DNA of 12,651 nucleotides, from contig QFPJ01000059.1 of the NCBI GenBank assembly GCA_003241685.1, forward strand, positions 1 to 12,651, read 5' to 3'. Position numbers and translations under genes: made by a program. The notes under the pieces were generated by a model, which saw only the letters and a program-made list of their open reading frames with translations, did no database searches and was not told the origin of the DNA. Of this stretch, positions 1 to 6,150 are shown piece after piece. The first letter of the stretch is position 1. Every line of letters begins with the position of its first letter. This DNA comes from Sphingopyxis macrogoltabida. Its GTDB lineage: Bacteria > Pseudomonadota > Alphaproteobacteria > Sphingomonadales > Sphingomonadaceae.

Positions 1-708
1 GACAATCGTCGTGTACTGGCCGAATTTGTACGGATTTGCAGCGGGTTCAGGGCAGAACAGATCATTGCTTTCGAGACGGACAAGATCGCCCGCCGCCAGC
101 ACGACCCCGGCTGGAACCGCAAAACTATAATCACCTTTGACAACCGACACGCCAACGACGGCCTCATTGCTGGCCTTGAGCGATGCAACGTCGAGAAAGC
201 CGTTCGGGCAAATGACCGTCGATCCGTTGAGGTCGATATCGATGTCGCGCGACCAACTGATCGGTGCGCTCACATAATAACGACGCCCACGCGCAAGCTG
301 TAGACTAGTGCCAGCGCCCGCCGCCAGCGCCTCGAAAAATGCGCGATCGTCGCTCACACCATTCGCCGCCGCGCCGATGTGGCCCATCCGGTCAACTGTA
401 ATGGCGGTCGGGCCAAAAATGCTGGGGCTAAGTGGCGCAGCCCGATCCTCATAGAACGGAGCAACCTCCGTCCGCAGATACAACCGCTTCTCACCTTCAT
501 GCGCATCACCAGCAGGCGCCAGCGCATAGAAGGGCTTGCCGACGTCCATCGCGGCCACACCATCCGAGACGGTGACGTAAACGGGCGCGTCGAAATCACC
601 AAAGGTAGCCGTCAGGTCAGCGACCATCGTATCCCAGCCTTCGACACGATCCGCACTGAGAACAGGACCGGCGAACAGCGGTTCGAGCGGAGAGGCGATT
701 TTAGCCAT
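1..708 (-). CDS. Tailspike protein, pectate-lyase-like beta-helix (partial, N-terminal 236 residues)
   Basis: The frame is open from an ATG at 708 to the window edge with no stop in 236 codons, so the C-terminus is missing. A strong Shine-Dalgarno GGAGGT (720..715) sits 6 nt before the ATG, and the ATG overlaps the upstream TAA by one base. Residues 1-100 look like an N-terminal adaptor. Residues 107-165 (DRMGHIGAAANGVSDD, then GRRYYVSAPISW and DIDIDLNGSTVIC) match the way Pectate_lyase_3 right-handed beta-helices begin: G-x-G-V-x-D-D, a YxVSxPI strand, then a glycine turn and a hydrophobic strand. Such proteins usually form trimers on the tail and bind or cleave capsule, O-antigen or exopolysaccharide. 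The active site cannot be seen because the helix body is outside the window. G+C is lower than in the tail genes (30/60 at 121-180), as is common for exchanged host-range genes. Family is fairly certain; substrate is unknown. Confidence 0.82.
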   Translation of the reverse strand, partial: MAKIASPLEPLFAGPVLSADRVEGWDTMVADLTATFGDFDAPVYVTVSDGVAAMDVGKPFYALAPAGDAHEGEKRLYLRTEVAPFYEDRAAPLSPSIFGPTAITVDRMGHIGAAANGVSDDRAFFEALAAGAGTSLQLARGRRYYVSAPISWSRDIDIDLNGSTVICPNGFLDVASLKASNEAVVGVSVVKGDYSFAVPAGVVLAAGDLVRLESNDLFCPEPAANPYKFGQYTTIV

Positions 709-2795
709 TAGATTACCTCCACGGCAGCGGCGCCGGTCAACTTGAGAGACGATCGGATGACGATGTAATTGGCGGTGTGACCCGCAGCGGTGGTGACGTT
801 GACCACGCTCTTTTCGAAGGTTTCGGAGAAGCCGTTGATCGCATAGCCCGCCGGATCGCCCTGCGAGGCGAGATAGGCGAAATAGACATATTGATCGGCC
901 GCCGTGACGGTGAACGCCTTGGCCCTTCCGGCCGAAAGCTCGCTGCCCGCCAGCGCAATCACCTGCGCCCCGGTCAGCGCCGCATTGGACGAGGCACCCC
1001 AGAACCGCCGGGGCAGCTTGGTAAAGGTCAGCTGGCGCAGGCGGCCATTGACGTTGAGGGTGAACACCGTGGCATCAGCAATGCTGGTGGCAGGCGCTGC
1101 CTGCACAGCGCGGAACGCCACGCCCACGTCGGCCCAGATACCATAGCCGGTCTCGTTAAGATGCAGGTCATCGGCTGCCACGCGCAGCGAGCGCGGAATA
1201 ACCTCGTTCGCCCGGTCGACGGCATCATTGCCCGCCAAGCCGCCACCGGCAAGCAGCACCTGGCGCAGATCGCGGCCGGCGCCGTCCACCACATAATGTT
1301 TCGGATAGTTGCCGCGCATCCAGTCATTGAGCGCCTTGACGGTTGCAAGGTTCGCCGATCCGGCCGGCTCATTGGGCGCGTTGATGATGCCGAACAGCAG
1401 GATACGATTGCCCCGGCCCATGCCGATCATCGCGGCGATGTCCGCCTTGATCCGCTCGGGGTCGGTGACGTTGTTGCGGCCGACGCAAATCCACAATTCA
1501 TGCGTGCGCATCATGGCCGCCCAATTGGGGATGAACAGCGATCCGGCCGGTACGGTGACCGGCGCGCCGCCGGCCTGGGTCATCTTGTAGACGTTGGGCG
1601 CGGTCGCCGGATAATGCGACATGGTTACTGCCACACCCGCGATCGTGCCGCTGATATGGTGGCCCGGTCCCGTGTCGCCCGCCGCTGTCGTAAGGAGTGA
1701 GGCGGGATTGGCGAGGTCGGGCGCAGCGCCGTTGAGCAGCGTAACGGTCGCCTCTGACCCCGATGCCGGCAGCGTATTGCCGGCAAGGGTGACATAAAGC
1801 GGATGGGCGCCCACGCGCAGCGCCTGCTTGTAGCTGGTCTGCGCCCCCAGCGCGGCCCTGGTGACGGCAAGGCCGGTCGCCCCGGCCATCACGTCGGAAT
1901 AGCCCAGCGACGACAGACTGTCTCCGATCACCAGCACATTGGTTTGCGCCGCCCAATTGGCCGGCACATTGATCGACCGCGCCGAGCCATCGAGATGGAC
2001 GACATTGCCGCCCCAGCTGAGTTCCTGGGTGAGCGGCGTGCCGTCTTCGGCGAGGATAGTCCAGGCCAGCGCCAGCGCTGACGTGGTGCCACCAAGTTCG
2101 CCGTAAGCGGGATTGCTCCAGAACGAGGTGATGTCGACCGGCCTGATTGCATCGATCCGGGCACCAAGGTCCGTATCGCGGGCCTTGGCGGAGCCAAGCT
2201 CATTCCCCAGTTCCTCGCGGGTCATATAGCCTAGCCAGGCATCCGCGCCGGGGCCGTTGCCATTCTGGACCCAGACATGCATGCGACCGGGCGGGCCATA
2301 GATACCGCTGCCAGGCGCCGTTTCGGTTGCATTGGCGACAAAGACATGACGGCCGTAATAAAGACCGTCACCCGAGATCGCTCCCATCGCGCTAAACGAG
2401 GTAACTACCGCCACCCTGCGAAGCTGCTCATCCTTGATGTCGTTCAGGTTGGTGTCGATATCCGCGAAGGCGGCATTGAGCACCGCATTGAGCTCTGCAT
2501 CCGTCCGCTCGCCCACCCATGCATCCGCGCCGCCGGTTCCACCGCCCTGCGTATAGACAAAGTCGCGGCTGGGCGGGCCGAACACACCGCTGCCCGGCGC
2601 GGTTTCGGTGGCGTTGACGACGCGGCAGCGGTCGCCATAGGCCGGGGCGATCTCGCCGCGCTCGGCATAGCTATCGACGCGCCAATAGCCGATGGCCGCG
2701 ATCTGCGCGTCCAGCGTGGCTTCGAACATGGGATCGAGCACCGCCTTGAGCGCTGCCTTATCCGCCGGTGAGAGGCTCTCTATCGCCTTGCTCAT
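708..2795 (-). CDS. Tail-associated SGNH/GDSL hydrolase (putative receptor-binding esterase or deacetylase)
   Basis: This 695-residue protein carries all four SGNH blocks: VIGDSLS with nucleophile Ser293 (block I), an ALGAQTS glycine near 317 (block II), CVGRNN with Gly439 and Asn441 (block III), and DDLH with Asp542 and His545 (block V). The family hydrolyses esters, often O-acetyl groups on polysaccharide. A role in deacetylating host glycan from the tail tip is inferred. Blocks II and III are about 120 residues apart, leaving room for a beta-rich insert at roughly 325-430 (LYVTLAGNTLPASG to VTVPAGSLFIPN). Residues 61-102 and 155-196 are a duplicated module (NATETAPGSG, then GPP, then ADAW). 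The C-terminal 120 residues look like a small beta domain. I chose ATG 2795 because GGAG (2805..2802) stands 6 nt before it; the in-frame TTG at 2807 has no such site. It starts 1 nt after the upstream stop and ends overlapping the tailspike ATG. Confidence 0.88.
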   Translation of the reverse strand: MSKAIESLSPADKAALKAVLDPMFEATLDAQIAAIGYWRVDSYAERGEIAPAYGDRCRVVNATETAPGSGVFGPPSRDFVYTQGGGTGGADAWVGERTDAELNAVLNAAFADIDTNLNDIKDEQLRRVAVVTSFSAMGAISGDGLYYGRHVFVANATETAPGSGIYGPPGRMHVWVQNGNGPGADAWLGYMTREELGNELGSAKARDTDLGARIDAIRPVDITSFWSNPAYGELGGTTSALALAWTILAEDGTPLTQELSWGGNVVHLDGSARSINVPANWAAQTNVLVIGDSLSSLGYSDVMAGATGLAVTRAALGAQTSYKQALRVGAHPLYVTLAGNTLPASGSEATVTLLNGAAPDLANPASLLTTAAGDTGPGHHISGTIAGVAVTMSHYPATAPNVYKMTQAGGAPVTVPAGSLFIPNWAAMMRTHELWICVGRNNVTDPERIKADIAAMIGMGRGNRILLFGIINAPNEPAGSANLATVKALNDWMRGNYPKHYVVDGAGRDLRQVLLAGGGLAGNDAVDRANEVIPRSLRVAADDLHLNETGYGIWADVGVAFRAVQAAPATSIADATVFTLNVNGRLRQLTFTKLPRRFWGASSNAALTGAQVIALAGSELSAGRAKAFTVTAADQYVYFAYLASQGDPAGYAINGFSETFEKSVVNVTTAAGHTANYIVIRSSLKLTGAAAVEVI
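715..720 (-). promoter_or_regulatory. Ribosome binding site of the tailspike gene
   Basis: GGAGGT lies 6 nt upstream of the ATG at 708 and inside the last codons of the SGNH gene. It fixes the tailspike start and suggests strong independent initiation despite the TAATG overlap. Confidence 0.75.
2208..2333 (-). repeat. Copy 2 of the duplicated N-terminal module in the SGNH protein
   Basis: It encodes residues 155-196 of the SGNH protein: NATETAPGSGIYGPP, a short beta segment, GADAWLGYMTREEL. It matches residues 61-102 closely and lies 94 residues downstream of that copy. The repeat is clearer in protein than in DNA. Confidence 0.7.
2490..2615 (-). repeat. Copy 1 of the duplicated N-terminal module in the SGNH protein
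   Basis: It encodes residues 61-102: NATETAPGSGVFGPP, a short beta segment, GADAWVGERTDAEL. Similar TxTAPGSGxxGPP stretches occur near the start of phage fibre-like proteins. They may be shaft or docking elements, but that role is inferred. Confidence 0.7.
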
Positions 2796-2796
2796 G

Positions 2797-3666
2797 TCAG
2801 TCTCCAAGGGTCAGAAATTCGCCGCCCAGCGTCAGCGGCTCGCCGCCAAGCGTGAGGACGGGGATGGTGCGGGATTGCTGGACGGGATCAGGCTCGATCG
2901 CCCAACCGTCGATCGCCAGCTGCCAGCTGGTCTGAACCGCGTTGCGACGATCATAGGATCGCAGGCCAGTGAGCGTCCCGTAATGGATACGGTTGCGCAG
3001 GCCTGCCGTGCGATCCGGGTTCTCGACCACCAGCAGTGGCCGAGACTCGCCCACCGCCAGTTGCAGTTCGAACAGGCGATCCGTCTCCTCTTCGGACAGG
3101 TCGCCCAGCGTCCAGCTATAGCTGGCATAGCGGCCGCCCTCGACGACGGCGACGCCGCCCGAGGCCAGACGGGTGACGGTGGACATGTCCTTGACGGCCC
3201 GCCCCGATCCCCATTCCTTATTGTACTTGGGCACAAACCCGTCGCCCACGATCAGCGCGCCGATCGCCAGCGGATCGGCCCCGGCCGGCTGCTCGACGCC
3301 GATGCGGATATAGCGCAGCAGCTGCTCAGGGCCGAACCAGAGCGCATGGCTCATGGTGCGGCGGCGCCAGTCGCGTTCGGGCACGCGCAAAGCGCTGGTG
3401 TCGAGGATGGTGTCATCCTCATACCCAGCCAGGCCGCCCTTGATCCACCACGTCGCCGCATCGGCCGCGCCGAATAGACAGCCCAGGAAGATCGTGTCGA
3501 TGATCCGCTCGACGCCAAGATCGATGTCGATCACCGCCACGCTGCCAACCTCGCTGTCGAGCCAGATTTCGCGCGGGTCGCCGGTCAGCAGATTGGCGGC
3601 GCCGGTGCCGCGCGACGTGGCGATCGCGGCGATCGGCGTCGGTTCGACGATGAGGATATTGGCCAT
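2797..3666 (-). CDS. Distal tail / tail-tip protein, beta-sandwich (putative)
   Basis: This 289-residue protein sits between the hub-like gene cluster and the receptor-binding genes. Residues 25-75 (NLLTGDPREIWLD, AVIDIDLG, IIDTIFLGCLFG, ATWWIKGG) have the rhythm of a discoidin-like beta-sandwich. A second beta-rich half (170-260: GGRYASYSWTLGDLSEEE, RPLLVVENPDR, TSWQLAIDGWAIEPD) resembles distal-tail or baseplate proteins that start with a tail-tube-like fold. The C-terminus carries a short repeat, LTLGGEP, LTLGGEF, LTLGD (271-289). The ATG at 3666 follows the upstream TAG by 2 nt and has a strong GAGGAGG site (3681..3675), 8 nt away. I do not recognise a named family with certainty. Position and length favour a distal-tail (DIT-like) role that anchors the SGNH protein and tailspike. 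Confidence 0.68.
   Translation of the reverse strand: MANILIVEPTPIAAIATSRGTGAANLLTGDPREIWLDSEVGSVAVIDIDLGVERIIDTIFLGCLFGAADAATWWIKGGLAGYEDDTILDTSALRVPERDWRRRTMSHALWFGPEQLLRYIRIGVEQPAGADPLAIGALIVGDGFVPKYNKEWGSGRAVKDMSTVTRLASGGVAVVEGGRYASYSWTLGDLSEEETDRLFELQLAVGESRPLLVVENPDRTAGLRNRIHYGTLTGLRSYDRRNAVQTSWQLAIDGWAIEPDPVQQSRTIPVLTLGGEPLTLGGEFLTLGD
2800..2856 (-). repeat. C-terminal LTLGGE heptapeptide repeat in the distal-tail-like protein
   Basis: Two full copies (LTLGGEP, LTLGGEF) and a truncated third (LTLGD) end the protein. The third copy uses GGA GAC where the others use GGC GGC. This creates the GGAG ribosome binding site for the next gene. Confidence 0.75.
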
Positions 3667-3668
3667 GG

Positions 3669-4031
3669 CTACAGCCTCCTCAGCACGGAAACGCGGCTGG
3701 TGCCGGCGGCCAGCGCATCTTCCGCGCCCAGGACGAACACGTCGACGCCCGCCTCATAGCCAAGCTTGTTCCCGGTGATGGTGATGACCTGGCCGCGATA
3801 TTGCTCCCAGCGGCCCAGCAGCAAATGGCTGTCGATCACCAGCGGCCCGCCCATGAACGCCAGCTGCCGCGCGGCTTCTTCCTCCGCGTCCGCCTTGGTG
3901 GCGATCGTGGTCTGCCGTTCCTTGGTCAGCGCGCTCTCGCCCCAGCGCGCATCGAGCACGTCATCCTTGGCGAGGGTCCAGAGGCAATCGGCCATCAGCC
4001 ACTGCGCATAGACGGGATCGACCATGGTCAT
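3669..4031 (-). CDS. Conserved small tail-tip protein of unknown function
   Basis: This is a soluble protein of 120 residues. The first half is alpha-helical and rich in Ala, Glu and Lys (LTKERQTTIATKADAEEEAA, then RQLAFMGGPLVID). The second half is beta-rich (HLLLGRWEQYRGQVITI, GYEAGVDVFVLGAED). There is no signal peptide, membrane segment or recognised catalytic motif. The ATG at 4031 overlaps the upstream TGA as ATGA and has a GAGG site 7 nt before it; the second ATG at 4025 is too far from that site. Its place between the hub-like and distal-tail-like genes suggests a tail-tip structural or assembly role. A domain with the Q-V-I-T-I and D-V-F-V-L-G strands could be a small beta-barrel. 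I do not recognise the family. Confidence 0.7.
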   Translation of the reverse strand: MTMVDPVYAQWLMADCLWTLAKDDVLDARWGESALTKERQTTIATKADAEEEAARQLAFMGGPLVIDSHLLLGRWEQYRGQVITITGNKLGYEAGVDVFVLGAEDALAAGTSRVSVLRRL

Positions 4032-4375
4032 GGGGCCACCTCGATCCAGGCGTCGCCGCGATACTGTCCGACCAGGGCAATGCGCGCGCGGCCGGCGGGC
4101 GCGGCGATGTCGCGGTCCATGGCGATCGAGCCGTCCGGCAGGGACAGCCAGGCGTCGGCCGGCGCATCGATCGACACGCGGTCACCGGCGAGCGACGCGG
4201 CGATCGGCGCGTCGGTGCGCGGGGCGAACGACCAGCCATTCCACCAGTGCAGGCCGGGATCGACGCCCACGGGCGCGGGCCGGCGATCGAGATGGGCGGG
4301 CGGCATCGATGCCGGCGACGTGGTCACCATGACAATCGCGCCCGAGGCGGGATGGATGAAAGCCCAGCGCTTCAC
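4028..4375 (-). CDS. Small tail-tip protein of unknown function
   Basis: This 115-residue protein starts at a GTG whose GTGA overlaps the stop of the upstream gene. It ends in an ATGA overlap with the next gene, so it is tightly coupled on both sides. Notable stretches are HWWNGWSFAP (about 43-52), rich in Trp, and SIDAPADAWLSLPDGSIAMD near 68-87, both typical of small beta-sandwich phage proteins. There is no export signal, membrane segment or enzymatic motif. The GTG is the only start that fits the overlap spacing, and no strong ribosome binding site precedes it. The function is unknown; by position it belongs to the tail tip. The protein reads as real because its codon usage matches its neighbours and both ends are coupled. 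Confidence 0.68.
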   Translation of the reverse strand: MKRWAFIHPASGAIVMVTTSPASMPPAHLDRRPAPVGVDPGLHWWNGWSFAPRTDAPIAASLAGDRVSIDAPADAWLSLPDGSIAMDRDIAAPAGRARIALVGQYRGDAWIEVAP

Positions 4376-6150
4376 TTGGACAACCGCACGGGGATGACGA
4401 TTCCCCGCTCCCAGGTCGGGTGGCCCACGACATTCTTGGACTGGACGGTGTAGCTGTTGGTCCCGTCGAGCGGCGCAGGATCGAAGAAAGGCACGGTATA
4501 GGCGGTGTTGCCGCCGCCCTCGAACAGCAGATAGCCATGCTCGGCCGGCAGCAATGCGGTGCCGTCGCCGCGCATCATGCGCAGCGACACGCGGTCATTG
4601 TCGCCGCCGGTGCGGGTACCGACCACGGTCACCAGGAAGACGGCCGTGGTATCGGTGGCGCCCTCAGGCCGGGTGAAGTTGGTCGAGAGCGCGACGCCCA
4701 TATAGGCGAAATCGCGCCAGACATTATCGTCGTCGCTGCCGACCGACGCGCCGAACAGGTCGAGCAGCGCGAAGTTGGACTCCGTCACCGCATTGTCCAG
4801 GATCGCCGAGGTGTTGACCTGGTTCTCCGCGACACCGCCGCCGGAATTGATCGTGCTGGACACGTCGTCGGCGGTGATGTCACCCACGACGGTTCCCAGC
4901 GGAGCGCCCGACGTGCTGGCCGGCTCGGCCGGCTGGAGGTCCTGGGCGGGCGTGCCGTCCAGATAGGCGACCTCATTGGCCAGCACGATCGCGGCCAGGT
5001 CGCCGCGCGCCATGCGGGACTCGTTGCGCCGATAGCCAAGCTTGCGGGTGGCGACCGGGCGAATGACCTTGGTGCGCGACACGTCCTCGCTGACCGCGCT
5101 GGCGACGCTCGCGCCCCATGCCCAGGGACGGATCAGTATCTCGCCGGTCGGCGACAGCATCCAGAGCAGCGAGACGTTGGCCATGAGCTCGTCGAGCATC
5201 GCGGCAACGGTGGTGGTTTCGTCCTTCACCACCCAGCCCACCGGCGCCGGGCGCAGGCTGTCGGCCGCGCCGACGACGCCGGCCGCGAAGGCCGGGCCGC
5301 CCAGCTCCTGGACCAGGCGCTCCGCGATCGCGGCCGTGGTCTCGACATAGCCCGCGCCGATCTCGCCCAGGACATCGGCGTTGAGGTCGCCCGAGGGCTC
5401 CTTCCACCATTTGATGCACGCGATCGACGGACAGACGATGCCGCCGCCGGCCGGGGCAACCGCCGCTTGGAGCGCGGCCAGCGTGTCCTCGGCGGTTCCC
5501 GCCCAGGCCATGAAGGTCAGTTCGCCGGCCGGCGATCCCCGATCCCGCACCGCGCTGATCGCTTGCAGGGGACGGCGCGGATCGGCCAGGCAATAGATAT
5601 TGTTGGCCGGGTCCATCGGCTCGGCGGCCCGGTTCCACACCCGACCGAACAGCCGGTGCTTGAGCTTGTCTTCCCAGTCTTCCGGGCCTTCAAGGCCGCC
5701 GGTGCCGAGGTAGCGATCCTTGAGCAGCGGCTTTTTGAGGTCGGCGGCCGGGTCGGCGAGCGCGATCGACAGCTTGCCTTCGGCCGTGCTGATCTCCAGC
5801 ACCTTGCCCTGGACGAGTATCGGCGGCAGCGCGCCGCCTGGCGCTTCGGGCCCCGCGCGAAGGATGATCGGCGCATCCGGCCAGAAATAGCCGGCCAGAT
5901 TGGCGAGCACGGCCTGGCGACCAGGCGCATAGCTGACCGTCATATTCTCGGCCATGGTCCTGCCCGTGATCTCGTCCTGATAGTCGAACGTCGCGCTGAT
6001 CGTGGGCAGCGCCTCGATGCCGGCGCGCCAATGCTCGCCGCCATAATGATAGGGCCGCGCCCCGCCGCCGCCCGCCAGGCGCACGATCGTCGTGGCGCCA
6101 TCGGCCACGGCGCGCGGGTGGATTTCAGCAAGGATGATCGTCGCCGCCAT
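4372..6150 (-). CDS. Tail hub-like protein (central tail-tip protein) with C-terminal beta domain
   Basis: This is the first gene after the tape measure, with 592 residues. Residues 40-140 (FDYQDEITGRTM, VQGKVLEISTAEGKLSIALAD) and 141-175 (KKPLLKDRYLGTGG, HRLFGRVWN) show the pattern of tail-hub proteins: a beta domain, then a short segment with F/YG-x-V-x-N. Residues 305-375 carry a second beta part (TTTVAAMLDELMANVSLLWM, SPTGEILIRPW). The segment AYLDGTPAQDLQPAEPAS (near 395-412) recurs, as far as I recall, in alphaproteobacterial phage tail proteins. After a Gly/Ser linker (about 430-445), a roughly 145-residue beta-rich extension starts at AILDNAVTES. I chose ATG 6150, which shares one base with the tape-measure TGA. 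The in-frame GTG at 6162 has no ribosome site. No NlpC/P60, lysozyme or transglycosylase motif is present. The hub role is inferred from position and fold pattern. Confidence 0.72.
   Translation of the reverse strand: MAATIILAEIHPRAVADGATTIVRLAGGGGARPYHYGGEHWRAGIEALPTISATFDYQDEITGRTMAENMTVSYAPGRQAVLANLAGYFWPDAPIILRAGPEAPGGALPPILVQGKVLEISTAEGKLSIALADPAADLKKPLLKDRYLGTGGLEGPEDWEDKLKHRLFGRVWNRAAEPMDPANNIYCLADPRRPLQAISAVRDRGSPAGELTFMAWAGTAEDTLAALQAAVAPAGGGIVCPSIACIKWWKEPSGDLNADVLGEIGAGYVETTAAIAERLVQELGGPAFAAGVVGAADSLRPAPVGWVVKDETTTVAAMLDELMANVSLLWMLSPTGEILIRPWAWGASVASAVSEDVSRTKVIRPVATRKLGYRRNESRMARGDLAAIVLANEVAYLDGTPAQDLQPAEPASTSGAPLGTVVGDITADDVSSTINSGGGVAENQVNTSAILDNAVTESNFALLDLFGASVGSDDDNVWRDFAYMGVALSTNFTRPEGATDTTAVFLVTVVGTRTGGDNDRVSLRMMRGDGTALLPAEHGYLLFEGGGNTAYTVPFFDPAPLDGTNSYTVQSKNVVGHPTWERGIVIPVRLSK

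Noticed and set aside
354..602. 82-codon minus-strand frame within the tailspike region
   Set aside because: It overlaps out of frame with the open 236-codon tailspike frame, which has a strong ribosome site and a beta-helix start pattern. The shorter frame is Arg/Met-rich shadow sequence.
777..1700. 307-codon plus-strand open frame opposite the SGNH gene
   Set aside because: It lies wholly inside a minus-strand gene with intact catalytic blocks and has shadow-type composition.
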